Counted from the stretch's first letter, positions 25,563-34,254 are shown. The stretch is DNA of 64,000 nt from Egicoccus sp. AB-alg2 (GCF_041821065.1 NZ_JBGUAX010000004.1:372001-436000); one strand, 5' to 3'. Notes: generated by a model not told the origin, from the sequence alone. Translations and numbers: made by a program.

Positions 25563-25925
25563 TCAGCCGTCGGTGGGCTGGAGGAACTCGAGTCGGTTGC
25601 CGAAGCAGTCGTCGACGTAGAAGCGCCGATGGCCGGGGAGCAGGCCGTCGGGTCGCGCCTCGATGCCGGCGGCGGTCAATCGGGCCCGCACGGTGTCGAG
25701 GTCGTCGACCTGGATGCCGGGATGCGCCTTGCGTGCCGGCGCGAACGGGTCCTCGACACCGAGGTGGACCTCCAGTGCACCGCCGCGGAACCACGCGCCG
25801 CCACGCGCCGCCAGCTCCGGCGGCTTGGCGACCTCCTGGAGCCCGAGCACGTCGCCGTAGAAGGCCCGGGCGCGATCCTCCTGGCCGGCGGGCATGGCGA
25901 GCTGGACGTGGTGCAGGGCGTACAT
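25563..25925 (-). CDS. VOC-superfamily (glyoxalase-like) protein
   Basis: 120 aa single vicinal-oxygen-chelate domain: MYALHHVQLAMPAGQEDRAR, FYGDVLGLQEVAKPPEL, VHLGVEDPFAPARKAHPGIQ and the C-terminal YVDDCFGNRLEFLQP. The metal ligands expected in this family (His near the N-terminus, His/Glu mid-domain, Glu in NRLEF) are in place. Often a glyoxalase, dioxygenase or resistance protein; exact role unknown. Followed on the same strand by nothing but the tandem repeat. Confidence 0.85.
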   Translation of the reverse strand: MYALHHVQLAMPAGQEDRARAFYGDVLGLQEVAKPPELAARGGAWFRGGALEVHLGVEDPFAPARKAHPGIQVDDLDTVRARLTAAGIEARPDGLLPGHRRFYVDDCFGNRLEFLQPTDG

Positions 25926-25961
25926 CGGCTCTCGATCGTCGCGGCGGGGCCTCCGAGCATG

Positions 25962-26933
25962 TCAGAGGGCATGGCCTGGTTCCAGCGTCGTCTCGGGTGC
26001 CGCGGGGGCGCGCGTCGCCTCGGTGCGGCGGACGACGACGATGCCGGTGATGATGCAGATGCCGCCGACGACCTGGGAGGGCCCCGGGACCTGGGCGAGC
26101 AGCGCCCACGCGACCAGGGCCGCGAACAGCACCTCGGTGAGTGCCACGAACGAGGCGGATCGCGTGCCGAGGCGCCGGACCGCGCCGATGCCGGTGAGGT
26201 AGGCGATGCTGGTGGAGACCAGCACCAGCCACAGCGCCGGCAGCAGCCAGGTGGTGGCGTTTCCGGCGAGGGTGACGTCGGCGGCCGCGAAGCCCAGCGG
26301 CACGATGCCGAGCAGGCCGGTCAGCGCGATGACTCCCGCCCCGATGGCGGTGCCGCCGGCGGCCATGACGATCGGCGGCAGGTCGTCGTGCTGCCGCTCG
26401 GAGAGCACGAAGAACGCGGCGAGGCAGACCGCCGCGAGCAGCCCCCACGCCACGCCGGCGGGGTCGACGCCGCCCGCGCCGGCGAGGTCGAGGACGAACC
26501 CGAGCCCGACCATGGTCAGGGCGGCCCCGATCAGGGTCGGGGCCGGCGGCCGGCGGCGGGTGCGGGCGGCGGTCCACAGCACCAGCAGCACCGGGGCCGT
26601 GAACTCCAGCAGGAGGGCGACGCCCACGTCGAGCGTGCGGACGGCGTTGAAGAACGACAGCTGTGCGCCCGCCATGGCCACGACGCCGTAGGCGACGAGC
26701 GTGCGCAGCGAGGCCGACGACAGCCGCAGTCGGCCGCGCTGCAGGATCGCAGCGACCACGCCGAGCACGATCGCGGAGCCACCCAGGCGCACCAGCACGG
26801 CGGCGCCGGCCGTCCACCCCGTGTCGATCAGCGCCTTGGCCATCGGGCCGGACGAGCCGAAGGTGAACGCCGACACCAGCGCCATCGGCAGACCGAACCG
26901 CGTCGTGCGGGCAGGGGCGTCGAGGCTCGTCAT
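25962..26933 (-). CDS. EamA/DMT-family transporter
   Basis: 323 aa with ten hydrophobic segments in two EamA halves (FGLPMALVSAFTFGSSGPMAKAL; PVLLVLWTAARTRRRPPAPT linking the halves; GLLAAVCLAAFFVLSE; VPGPSQVVGGICIITGIVVV at the end). Typical exporter of metabolites or amino acids; substrate unknown. ATG at 26933. Divergent from the CGNR-type regulator gene across a 16-bp palindrome, so it is probably that regulator's target. Confidence 0.85.
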   Translation of the reverse strand: MTSLDAPARTTRFGLPMALVSAFTFGSSGPMAKALIDTGWTAGAAVLVRLGGSAIVLGVVAAILQRGRLRLSSASLRTLVAYGVVAMAGAQLSFFNAVRTLDVGVALLLEFTAPVLLVLWTAARTRRRPPAPTLIGAALTMVGLGFVLDLAGAGGVDPAGVAWGLLAAVCLAAFFVLSERQHDDLPPIVMAAGGTAIGAGVIALTGLLGIVPLGFAAADVTLAGNATTWLLPALWLVLVSTSIAYLTGIGAVRRLGTRSASFVALTEVLFAALVAWALLAQVPGPSQVVGGICIITGIVVVRRTEATRAPAAPETTLEPGHAL

Positions 26934-26944
26934 GGGCGTCTCGC

Positions 26945-26970
26945 GGTGGACGCGTCCACCGCGGTGGACG
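26945..26970. promoter_or_regulatory. Operator-like palindrome with third half-site
   Basis: GGTGGACGCGTCCACC (26945-26960) is a perfect 16-bp palindrome; a third copy of its half, GGTGGACG, follows at 26963-26970. It starts 12 bases upstream of the transporter start and about 60 bases before the CGNR gene. A -10-like TACGGT at 26989-26994 points toward the CGNR gene. Confidence 0.55.
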
Positions 26971-27029
26971 TCAGGAGTGTTCCGGCAGTACGGTCGTGAC
27001 GATACGCCACCCGGGTGACAGGAGTCAAC

Positions 27030-27584
27030 GTGCGTTTCGCTCATGACACCGAGGTGGCGCTCGCGGGCGCGGCCGCGCTGGTGAACACCAGCCGTGGCGG
27101 CGTCGAACGCCTGCCGGACACCGCAGCGCTGGCGGTGTTCCTCGACGCCGAGGGCTACAGCGGCACTCGCGCCGGTACGGCCGAGGAGCTCGAGGCGGTC
27201 CGCGACCTGCGTGCCCGCCTCGCCGCCCTGTGGACGCTCGACGACCGCGACGAGGTGGTGGCGGTCGTCAACCGCATGCTCGCCGACGCCCACGCGCTGC
27301 CGCGGCTGACCCGCCACGACGACTGGGACTGGCACCTGCACCTGACGCCGCCGGACGCGCCGTTGGTGGACCGGATGGCGACGGAGGCGGCGATGGCGAT
27401 CGCGGACCTCGTACGCGCCCAGGACCTCGACCGCCTCAAGCGGTGCGAGGGCGAGGACTGCGACGCCGTCCTCGTCGATCTCTCCCGCAACCGGTCACGG
27501 CGGTTCTGCGACCTCGGCAACTGCGCCAACCGTGCCCACGTCGCGGCCTACCGCGCGCGCAAGGCCGCGGCACACCGCACCTGA
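27030..27584 (+). CDS. ABATE/CGNR zinc-finger putative regulator
   Basis: 184 aa. N-terminal ABATE domain (ALAGAAALVNTSRGGVERLPD...RDLRARLAALW) and C-terminal CGNR zinc finger (KRCEGEDCDAVLVDLSRNRS, then RRFCDLGNCANRAHVAAYR). CGNR proteins are putative transcription regulators, often of efflux genes, and this one is divergent from a DMT exporter. GTG at 27030 chosen for the ACAGGAG five bases upstream. The zinc finger is complete. Confidence 0.88.
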   Translation: MRFAHDTEVALAGAAALVNTSRGGVERLPDTAALAVFLDAEGYSGTRAGTAEELEAVRDLRARLAALWTLDDRDEVVAVVNRMLADAHALPRLTRHDDWDWHLHLTPPDAPLVDRMATEAAMAIADLVRAQDLDRLKRCEGEDCDAVLVDLSRNRSRRFCDLGNCANRAHVAAYRARKAAAHRT

Positions 27585-27713
27585 GTTCCGGTTCGCTTCC
27601 TGCCCGCTGGGCGCAAGGCTGCCACGGATGGCCTCGGGAGGGGGCAGTCGCGCGACACTGCCGGTATCACCTCGCACGGGCCGGTCGAGATCCTCGGCTG
27701 ACGTCCGGCTGCT

Positions 27714-28199
27714 TCATGGACTCGCGAGGACCTTCTCGTAGAGCACGTGATGATCATGCTGGTCGGCATAACCGAGCGAACGGTAGAAGGCATGGGCAGC
27801 CGCCCGCTCAGGTCGCCGTCCGCTGTTCACCTGCATCAGGGTGCTCGCCCTCACCGCGGCAATGCGTTCCGCCTCGGTGACCAGGCGACGCCCGATCCCG
27901 GCACGACGAACGGCGGGATCGGTGGCGAGCGCGGTGATCCGCGAGAACATGCCGGGCTCGGCGAAGCGGGGCGTGAGGCTCAGAGCGAGCACGCCGACGA
28001 CCTGCCCGCCGAGCTCCGCCAGCAGGACGTGGTCACGGGCAGACGCGTCGAAGGACGCGATGCGCTCGCGGACGGCCGATACCTCGGCGGGATAGCCGAG
28101 CGCCGTGAGCAAGCGACAGACGTCCGGCGCGTCCGTCGGAGTGGCTCCTCGAACCGTGACCAGTTGTCGCGCTCGGTCGCCGAAGCTGCTCGTCGTCAA
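27714..28199 (-). CDS. GNAT-family N-acetyltransferase
   Basis: 161 aa. GNAT core: VRGATPTDAPDVCRLLTALGYP, LLAELGGQVVGVLAL, acetyl-CoA loop AVRRAGIGRRLVTEAE, and AAHAFYRSLGYADQHDHHV. TTG at 28199 chosen, with GAGGGGG upstream; a GTG (VTVRGATP) 45 bases in is an alternative. The substrate is not predictable. The 130 bases to the CGNR gene stop hold nothing recognisable. Confidence 0.82.
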   Translation of the reverse strand: MTTSSFGDRARQLVTVRGATPTDAPDVCRLLTALGYPAEVSAVRERIASFDASARDHVLLAELGGQVVGVLALSLTPRFAEPGMFSRITALATDPAVRRAGIGRRLVTEAERIAAVRASTLMQVNSGRRPERAAAHAFYRSLGYADQHDHHVLYEKVLASP

Positions 28200-28398
28200 G
28201 GTGGCCCCCTCGCGGTTAGTGGGAGCCTGCCAGTTTGAGGCACCCGGATCGCCACGCCATCGCGCCGTCGTGCGAGGTCCTCGCGTGCCCGACACTCCTC
28301 CTCGCGCTCCTGTCCCGCCGAGGCCCTGATCGCGTGGCGTGGCCCCCATGCCGATCCCGGGGCGCTCTGACCGGGCGGCTGCTGCGGTCACGGCCAGG

Positions 28399-28404
28399 TA
28401 GGTT
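28399..28404 (+). promoter_or_regulatory. -10 box six bases before an ATG
   Basis: TAGGTT, then CGGAGG, then ATG. The hexamer before the ATG is itself a ribosome-site match, but if transcription starts at the ATG as the spacing suggests, it would not be in the mRNA. Confidence 0.5.
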
Positions 28405-28410
28405 CGGAGG

Positions 28411-28887
28411 ATGAACGAGCCGCGCTGGTGGGATGCCGAGGTCGTCGTCGAACTGGACCCGACCGTCCCCGATGGCCACATGAGGCATCACGTCGTGCTC
28501 CCGGCCGGCTCCTACCGCGAGGTCGCCGCCGGGGACCGGGTGGAGGGAGCGCTCGACGGCGTCCCCTTCAGCCGTGTCGTCGCCGCAGGTGGGGACGGGC
28601 AGCGCCTGCTCCGCTTCGGTCGGGACTGGCTGCGTCAGGCCGGCATCGAGGTCGGTGACCTGGTGCCGCTGCGGCTCCGACTGGACCCCGACCCCGACCG
28701 CGTCGACGTCCCCGGGGAACTCGCGAACGCCTTCGTCGAGCACCCCGAGCTGGAGCACCGCTGGGAGTCGCTCACCGCAGGTCGCCGGCGGACGCTGGTC
28801 TACCCGATCGAGCGTGCAAGGCGTCCGGAGACGCGCGCGAAACGGGTCCAGGCGATCCTCGACGAGCTCGACCGGCCCAGAGGCTGA
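28411..28887 (+). CDS. YdeI/DUF1905-like protein
   Basis: 158 aa. N-terminal DUF1905-like beta domain (WWDAEVVVELDPTV, GVPFSRVVAAGGDGQRLLRFGRDWLRQAGI) and C-terminal OmdA/YdeI-type helices (LANAFVEHPELEHRWESLTAGRRRTLVYPIERARRPETRAKR). These are small cytoplasmic proteins linked in E. coli to envelope stress; no enzymatic role is known. Stands alone. Confidence 0.75.
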   Translation: MNEPRWWDAEVVVELDPTVPDGHMRHHVVLPAGSYREVAAGDRVEGALDGVPFSRVVAAGGDGQRLLRFGRDWLRQAGIEVGDLVPLRLRLDPDPDRVDVPGELANAFVEHPELEHRWESLTAGRRRTLVYPIERARRPETRAKRVQAILDELDRPRG

Positions 28888-29004
28888 CACGGCCCGGGCG
28901 GGGCCGAGCTGGGCGGCGCGACCCGGCGACGTCAACGCGTCGGTGTGACGCCAGATCGGCACCGAAGGCGTGCTTGGCGTAACGGAGCGGTGCGCCGTGA
29001 CACA

Positions 29005-29096
29005 GAAACCTGGTCATCGTCAGGGAGTGGGCGGACGCGCCGTCCGCTCCGGCAGTCAGCAGGCCCGAAACCTGGCCATGCTCAGGGAGTGGGTGG
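29005..29096 (+). repeat. Two 30-bp direct repeats, period 62
   Basis: Copies at 29005-29034 and 29067-29096, both beginning GAAACCTGG and sharing CTCAGGGAGTGGG-like ends, differ at four of 30 positions. They lie in the 291-base gap between the YdeI-like gene and the YbaK gene, in which no credible gene is seen. Confidence 0.75.
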
Positions 29097-29178
29097 GCGG
29101 GCGCGTGGACGCACGGGTGACCAACAGGGCGGCAACCGCCGTCGTGGCCCGAGCCCTACCCTCGTGTCCCCGACGTCT

Positions 29179-29646
29179 TCAGCTGACGTCGACGACCTCG
29201 GCCTTGGTGATCTCCAGCAGGGTGCCCGGCGTCAGCGGGAACACCGTCGACGGCGTGCCGGCCGCCGCCCACACCTCGTCGTAGGTGGTCAGGTCGCGGT
29301 CGCACACGACACGCAGCGGCGCCGGGTGCCCGAAGGGCGGCGTGCCACCGATGGCGTAGCCGGTGGCCGAGCGGACCTCGTCGGCGTTGGCCTTGCGCAG
29401 GGTGGCGACGCCGAGGGCGGCGCACACCTGGTGCTCGTCGACGCGGTTGGCGCCGGAGGTGAGGATCAGCACGGGTTCGTCATCAGCCACGAACACCAGC
29501 GACTTCACGATCTGTGCGACGTCACAGCCGATCGCGGCTGCGGCGTCGGCGGCGGTCCGGGTGCCCTGGGGGAACTCGCGGATCTCCGGCGCGAGCCCGT
29601 GGGCGGCAGCGGCCTGGGTGAAGCGTTCGACGGCGGCGGTGGCCAT
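29179..29646 (-). CDS. YbaK/EbsC aminoacyl-tRNA deacylase
   Basis: 155 aa. The INS/YbaK editing-domain hallmarks are present: catalytic-type Lys in CDVAQIVKSLVF, NRVDEHQVCAALGV, GYAIGGTPPFGH and TPSTVFPLTPG. These proteins hydrolyse mischarged aminoacyl-tRNAs (Cys-tRNA-Pro or related). GGAG eight bases before the ATG. Probably cotranscribed with the unknown gene 33 bases upstream. Confidence 0.88.
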   Translation of the reverse strand: MATAAVERFTQAAAAHGLAPEIREFPQGTRTAADAAAAIGCDVAQIVKSLVFVADDEPVLILTSGANRVDEHQVCAALGVATLRKANADEVRSATGYAIGGTPPFGHPAPLRVVCDRDLTTYDEVWAAAGTPSTVFPLTPGTLLEITKAEVVDVS

Positions 29647-29679
29647 TGGCAGGACTCCGGGGGGTGTCGTGTCGTTGGA

Positions 29680-30069
29680 TCAGACGGTGAAGGTCGCGGA
29701 CAGCGGCGGGGTACCCGGGACGACCTCGACGCGGACGTCGAGGGTCGCGCCCTCGGTTGGCACCGGCCGCAGTCGCACCTCGCCGTTGCTGAAGTGGCGG
29801 TCCCCCCGCCCCACCGCGTCGAGCACCTCCAGCGGCCGGCCGTCGGAGATGACCTGCCAGGCGTCGACGGGGGGCACCCGCCGCGGCAGCGGCCGGGCGG
29901 CGCCGACGTCGATGCGCGCGAAGCGCAGGTCGGCCCACTGCGGCCACACCTCGAGACTCAGCAGGACGACGCGCTGGCCGGCCGCCGCGCCGAGGTCCAG
30001 GGTCAGCGGCACGACGCGCACCGGCGCGTCGGGCACGGCCAGGCCGTCGGGCAGGTGGGGCGCGGTCAC
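29680..30069 (-). CDS. Hypothetical protein
   Basis: 129 aa, no family recognised. It is mostly beta-strand-like, with PLTLDLGAAAGQRVVLLSLEVWPQWADLRFARID and RHFSNGEVRLRPVPTEGATLDVRVEV suggesting a compact beta-sandwich; no signal peptide or membrane segment. GTG start with GGAG five bases upstream. Divergent from the cysteine desulfurase gene (59 bases) and upstream of the deacylase gene. Confidence 0.6.
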   Translation of the reverse strand: MTAPHLPDGLAVPDAPVRVVPLTLDLGAAAGQRVVLLSLEVWPQWADLRFARIDVGAARPLPRRVPPVDAWQVISDGRPLEVLDAVGRGDRHFSNGEVRLRPVPTEGATLDVRVEVVPGTPPLSATFTV

Positions 30070-30115
30070 GGCAACTCCGAGGAGGGGAACGGGCGTCGTC
30101 CGGCGGCGGGGACGC

Positions 30116-30121
30116 TACCGT
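30116..30121 (+). promoter_or_regulatory. -10 box of a leaderless promoter
   Basis: TACCGT, seven bases, then the GTG of the cysteine desulfurase gene; no ribosome site present. Confidence 0.55.
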
Positions 30122-30128
30122 CGCGGCC

Positions 30129-31286
30129 GTGCACGTCATGTTCGACCACGCCGCCAGTACGCCGCCGCGCCCCGAGGCGCGAGCGGCGTTGTCGCAGTGG
30201 CTGGCGGCCGCCAACGCGTCGGCGACGCACGCCGCCGGCCAGGCGGCTCGTGTCGCGGTCGAGGAGGCACGTGAGCGGGCGGCCACCGCGCTCGGCTGTT
30301 CCCCCCACGAGGTCGTCTTCACCTCCGGCGGCACGGAGGCCGACAACCTCGCCGTCAAGGGCATCGTGTGGGCGGCTCGCGAGCGGACCGCCGGACGACC
30401 GCACCTGGTCGTCACGGCCGTCGAGCACGCCGCCGTCCGCGGCCCGGCGCAGTGGCTCGCCCAGCGTGGCGACGTCGAGCTCACCGAGGTGGCTCCCGAC
30501 CCCGACGGGCGCGTCCCGGTGGACCGGGTGCTCGACGCGGTGCGCGACGACACCTGCCTCGTCAGCGTCATGGCCGCCAACAACGAGCTCGGCGCCGTCA
30601 ACGACGTCGCCGGACTGGGCGCCGCGCTGCGTGAGCGTGGCGTCGCGCTGCACACCGACGCGGTGCAAGCCGTCGCGACGTTGGACGTGGACGCCGCCGC
30701 CTGGCAGGTCGACGCGCTGGCGACGTCCGGGCACAAGTTCGGTGCGCCGCAGGGCGTCGGCGCGGCGGTGCTGCGCCGCGGCCTGCCGGTCGTCCCGCTC
30801 AGCCACGGCGGGGGACAGGACCGTGGGGTCCGCTCCGGCACGTTCGCGGCCGCGCTGGACGCGGCCTACGGCGCTGCCCTCGAGGCAGCCGTCGCGGACC
30901 GGCCCGCGCTGCGCGAGCGGCTGCGACGGCTCACCGACCGGCTCGCGGACGGACTTCTCGCCCTCGACGGCGTGACCCGCAACGGCCCCGCCGACCCGGC
31001 CCACCGGCTGGCGTCGCACCTGCACGTGTCGCTCGACGGGGTGGACGGCACGGCGTTGCTCCTGGAGCTGGACCGGGCCGGCATCGCGGTCTCGTCGGGC
31101 TCGGCGTGCGGGGCAGGCGCTGCCACGGCCAGCCACGTCCTGCAGGCGTGTGGGGTCGCTGGCACGCCCGTGCGGATGACGCTGGGCTGGACAACGACCG
31201 AGGCGGAGGTCGACTTCGCCCTCGACGTCCTCACCGAGGTCGTCCCGCGCCTGCGGACGGCGGCGCCCTTCGGCCTGGAGTTCTGA
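30129..31286 (+). CDS. Cysteine desulfurase (NifS/IscS family)
   Basis: 385 aa PLP enzyme: MFDHAASTPPRPEAR, VFTSGGTEADNLAVKG, LHTDAVQAVATLDV, PLP Lys203 in ATSGHKFGAPQG, and active-site Cys327 in SSGSACGAGAA. It provides persulfide sulfur. Four bases separate it from mnmA, so tRNA 2-thiolation is a main use; Fe-S assembly is possible as well. Leaderless GTG start. I recall the same pair as Rv3025c-Rv3024c in M. tuberculosis. Confidence 0.93.
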   Translation: MHVMFDHAASTPPRPEARAALSQWLAAANASATHAAGQAARVAVEEARERAATALGCSPHEVVFTSGGTEADNLAVKGIVWAARERTAGRPHLVVTAVEHAAVRGPAQWLAQRGDVELTEVAPDPDGRVPVDRVLDAVRDDTCLVSVMAANNELGAVNDVAGLGAALRERGVALHTDAVQAVATLDVDAAAWQVDALATSGHKFGAPQGVGAAVLRRGLPVVPLSHGGGQDRGVRSGTFAAALDAAYGAALEAAVADRPALRERLRRLTDRLADGLLALDGVTRNGPADPAHRLASHLHVSLDGVDGTALLLELDRAGIAVSSGSACGAGAATASHVLQACGVAGTPVRMTLGWTTTEAEVDFALDVLTEVVPRLRTAAPFGLEF

Positions 31287-31290
31287 CCCG

Positions 31291-32406
31291 ATGGCGCAGG
31301 TGCTGGTCGCCATGTCGGGCGGCGTGGACAGTGCGGTCGCGGCCGCCATGCTCGTCGAGCACGGCCACGACGTCACCGGCGTGCACCTCAAGCTCGCCGA
31401 CGTCGCGCTGCAGGACCAGGTGCCCGGCCACGGCTGCTGCACCCTCGACGACGCCCAGGACGCCCGCCGCGCGGCCCAGGTGCTGGGCATCCCGTTCTAC
31501 GTGTGGGACCTGTCCGAACTGTTCCGCACCGAGGTGCAGGATCCCTTCGCGCAGGCCTACGCGGCCGGCGTCACACCCAACCCGTGCGTGACCTGCAACG
31601 AGCGGGTCAAGTACGCCGGGCTGCTGGACAAAGCGCTGGCGATGGGGTTCGACGCGCTGGCGACCGGCCACCACGCCCGCCTGCGCCGGCACGGCGAGGT
31701 GGTTCGCGAGCCCGGCCCCGACACGCGCCTGCACCGGGCCGTCGACCGCGCCAAGGACCAGTCCTACGTGCTCTACGTCGCCACGCCTGACCAACTCGAC
31801 CGGACCCTGCTGCCCGTCGGCGAGGTCGCCAAGGACGAGGTCCGCGCGCTGGCGCACTCCTACGGCCTGCGGGTGGCCGACAAGCGTGACAGCTACGACG
31901 TGTGCTTCATCCCCGACGGCGACACGGCCGGTTATCTGGCCCAGCACCTGCCGCCGGCACCGGGCCCGATCGTCGACCTCGACGGCCGGCGGCTGGGCGA
32001 GCACGAGGGCGTGTGGCGGTACACGGTCGGCCAGCGGCGTGGGCTCGACCTGGGCACCCACGAACGGCGCTTCGTCGTGGACGTCCGCGCCGACACCGCG
32101 ACCGTGCAGGTCGGACCGCGCGAGGCGCTCGCCTGCACGTGGGCCGAGGTGGCGGCGCCGTCCTGGACGACCGGGACGCTGCCGGTCGGCCCCGTCCACG
32201 TCCAGATCCGGGCCCACGGCGCGACGGTGCCGGGAACGGTCGAGCCGACCGGCGACGGGGACGCGGTCCGCCTCCACCTCGACGTCGCCGTGCACGGGTT
32301 GGCCATCGGCCAGGCCGCGGTCGTCTACGACACCGACGACCGCGTCTGTCTCGGCGGCGGCCGCGTCACCCGCGCCGAGCGGCCGGCCGGCCTGCCGGTG
32401 CTCTGA
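31291..32406 (+). CDS. mnmA: tRNA-specific 2-thiouridylase MnmA
   Basis: 371 aa. PP-loop VAMSGGVDSAVAAAML, HGCCTLDDAQDAR, catalytic Cys99 in NPCVTCNERVKYAGLL and Cys205 in DSYDVCFIPDGDTAGYL, ATGHHARL, KDQSYVLY. Makes 2-thiouridine at position 34 of Lys, Glu and Gln tRNAs, using sulfur from the desulfurase encoded just upstream. Length is normal. Convergent with the PAQR gene after four bases. Confidence 0.95.
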   Translation: MAQVLVAMSGGVDSAVAAAMLVEHGHDVTGVHLKLADVALQDQVPGHGCCTLDDAQDARRAAQVLGIPFYVWDLSELFRTEVQDPFAQAYAAGVTPNPCVTCNERVKYAGLLDKALAMGFDALATGHHARLRRHGEVVREPGPDTRLHRAVDRAKDQSYVLYVATPDQLDRTLLPVGEVAKDEVRALAHSYGLRVADKRDSYDVCFIPDGDTAGYLAQHLPPAPGPIVDLDGRRLGEHEGVWRYTVGQRRGLDLGTHERRFVVDVRADTATVQVGPREALACTWAEVAAPSWTTGTLPVGPVHVQIRAHGATVPGTVEPTGDGDAVRLHLDVAVHGLAIGQAAVVYDTDDRVCLGGGRVTRAERPAGLPVL

Positions 32407-32410
32407 CGCG

Positions 32411-33067
32411 TCAGCGGCTGACGGCCTGCTGCACGGCGAACCAGTGCAGGGCGATCGCGGCCAGCGTGAGGGCGTGGAACACCTCGTGGTAGCCGAACCA
32501 GCGCGGCCACGGGTCCGGCCGCCGGCGTGCGTAGACCACCGCGCCGAGGGTGTAGAGCAGTCCGCCGGCGGCGACGAGCCCCGCGACCGTCGTGGAGTGA
32601 CGCCACAGCCACGGCAGTGTGACCAGTCCGACCCAACCCAGCGCGACGTACGGCACGATCCGGGCCCACGGGCGCGCGTCGAGGAAGATGTTCCGGACGA
32701 CGATCCCGGCGGTCGCACCGACCCACACCAGGGCGAGCAGCACGGTGCCGAACGTCGCCGGCATCGTCGCCAGCACGATCGGCGTGAACGTGCCGGCGAC
32801 GCCGAGGAAGATCGCCGAGTGGTCGGCGCGGCGAAGCGCCAGCATCACCCGCGGCGGCCAGGTCGGCACGTGGTAGGTGGCGCTGGTCGCCAGCATCGCC
32901 GTGACGCCGAACGCGTAGACCAGCACGCCGGCACGCAGCACCGGCTCCGCGGTGGTTCGCCAGAGCAGCACGGCGGTGCCCGCCATGACCGTGGCGCCGA
33001 CGAGGTGCAGCCAGCCGCGCAACCGCGGCCGGTGTGCGACGGGATCGTCCGCGACCGCGTGGCCCAC
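32411..33067 (-). CDS. Hemolysin III/PAQR family membrane protein
   Basis: 218 aa with seven hydrophobic segments. PAQR/HlyIII motifs: SATYHVPTWPPRVMLALRRADHSAIFLGVAG (Ser, Asp and His of the metal site) and the C-terminal FGYHEVFHALTLAAIALHWFAV with two further His. Bacterial members (TrhA) affect membrane lipid balance; hydrolase activity is proposed. GTG start with AGGAGG eight bases upstream. Confidence 0.88.
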   Translation of the reverse strand: MGHAVADDPVAHRPRLRGWLHLVGATVMAGTAVLLWRTTAEPVLRAGVLVYAFGVTAMLATSATYHVPTWPPRVMLALRRADHSAIFLGVAGTFTPIVLATMPATFGTVLLALVWVGATAGIVVRNIFLDARPWARIVPYVALGWVGLVTLPWLWRHSTTVAGLVAAGGLLYTLGAVVYARRRPDPWPRWFGYHEVFHALTLAAIALHWFAVQQAVSR

Positions 33068-33196
33068 CTGCGTCTCCTCCTGGATGTCGGCAAGTTACGG
33101 TGGCGTAGGTTAACGGCGGGGCGTGCCGTGTCGAGGAGCGAACGGCCGGCGCGTTAGCGTTCGCGTGCGACGGGGGCGACGACCCCGGAGATGCAC

Positions 33197-33589
33197 ATGA
33201 GTGAGCTGGCCAGGCAACGGGTCTCCAGCGGTTCCCCCTGGGAGCCGGCGATCGGCTTCAGCCGGGCGCTGCGCCTGGGTGACGCGATCCACGTGTCCGG
33301 CACCGGACCGGTGTGGCCCGACGGTTCCTGCGATCCCGACCCCGAGGCACAGGCGCGTCGGTGCCTCACGATCGTCGAAACGGCGCTGCAGGAGGCCGGC
33401 GGCAGCCTCGACGACGTGGTCCGCACCCGGATGTACGTGACGCATCCCGGGGTCGCGGACGCCGTCGGCCGCGCGCACGCGGCGCTGCTCGGTCACGTCC
33501 GCCCGGCGGCCACGATGGTGGTCGTGGCCGGCCTGCTGGACCCACGCTGGTACGTGGAGATCGAGGCGGACGCGCTCGTCACCGGTTGA
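33197..33589 (+). CDS. RidA/YjgF family protein
   Basis: 130 aa. ELARQRVSSGSPWEPAIGFSRALRLGD, IHVSGTGPVWPDG, and the family-defining Arg in DDVVRTRMYVTHP, followed by HVRPAATMVVVAGLLDPRWYVEIEA. RidA-type enzymes deaminate reactive 2-aminoacrylate/imines; the Arg that binds the carboxylate is present (RTRMYV). ATG at 33197 chosen because GGAG is six bases upstream; the ATG at 33191 touches that site. Confidence 0.9.
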   Translation: MSELARQRVSSGSPWEPAIGFSRALRLGDAIHVSGTGPVWPDGSCDPDPEAQARRCLTIVETALQEAGGSLDDVVRTRMYVTHPGVADAVGRAHAALLGHVRPAATMVVVAGLLDPRWYVEIEADALVTG

Positions 33590-33603
33590 CGGCCGCCCGA
33601 ACC

Positions 33604-34092
33604 TCACTGGACCGCGACGACGTCGCGCGCGGCGTCGGTCGGCGCCGCTGCCACCTGCCGTTCGGCCCGCAACAGCAACGCCAGGGCGACCAGCATCGGG
33701 ATCGACCAGGCAGAGAAGAACCAGCCGAAGGGCAGCAGCAGCACGTGGAACACCATGGCGGCAACCAGCCCGACCTGGACGGCCCGCCCCGGCAGGAGCA
33801 CCAGCACACCGACCGTCGCCTCGAAGAGGACGAGCAGGCCGATCCACAGCTCCTGGGTGGGGGCCACCACGGCACGCCAGGTCTCGGTGACGAAGGGCAG
33901 GTAGGACGCATCGGCGAAGTCGGCGTAGTCGGTGCCGCCGAGCAGGTAGAGGCCGTTGACGAGGGCGCCGCCGGCCAGGAACAGCGTGGCGAGCGCCAGA
34001 CGCCCCACCTGTCGGGCGCGGGGGTGCCGTTGGGCGAGGAGGGCGGCGACGAACGTGGTGACGCCCGTGACGAGCCAGATGACCGGTTCCAT
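33604..34092 (-). CDS. Four-TM membrane protein, DoxX-like
   Basis: 162 aa with four or five hydrophobic segments (EPVIWLVTGVTTFVAALLA; LALATLFLAGGALVNGLYLLGG; LWIGLLVLFEATVGVLVLLPG; VGLVAAMVFHVLLLPFGWFF; IPMLVALALLLRAER). It resembles small DoxX-type proteins but lacks a decisive motif. Strong ribosome site GGAAGGAGG. Function unknown. Confidence 0.65.
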   Translation of the reverse strand: MEPVIWLVTGVTTFVAALLAQRHPRARQVGRLALATLFLAGGALVNGLYLLGGTDYADFADASYLPFVTETWRAVVAPTQELWIGLLVLFEATVGVLVLLPGRAVQVGLVAAMVFHVLLLPFGWFFSAWSIPMLVALALLLRAERQVAAAPTDAARDVVAVQ

Positions 34093-34254
34093 GGCGGCCT
34101 CCTTCCACACCGCGATCGTGCGCCGGACGGCCACCGGATGCCCGAGGACGACGACCCGGCCCGCTGGGCCGTTGGCCCGGGCCGCCACACGGTCGCGGGC
34201 AGGCCGACGGCGAGCCGGATTAGCCTGCAGGCGGAGACCGGGAGGAGGCGCGCG

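Noticed and set aside
29005-29096. Small protein gene at 28970-29284
   Set aside because: The peptide is low-complexity, has no ribosome site, and overlaps the end of the YbaK gene; the direct repeats explain its apparent internal repetition.
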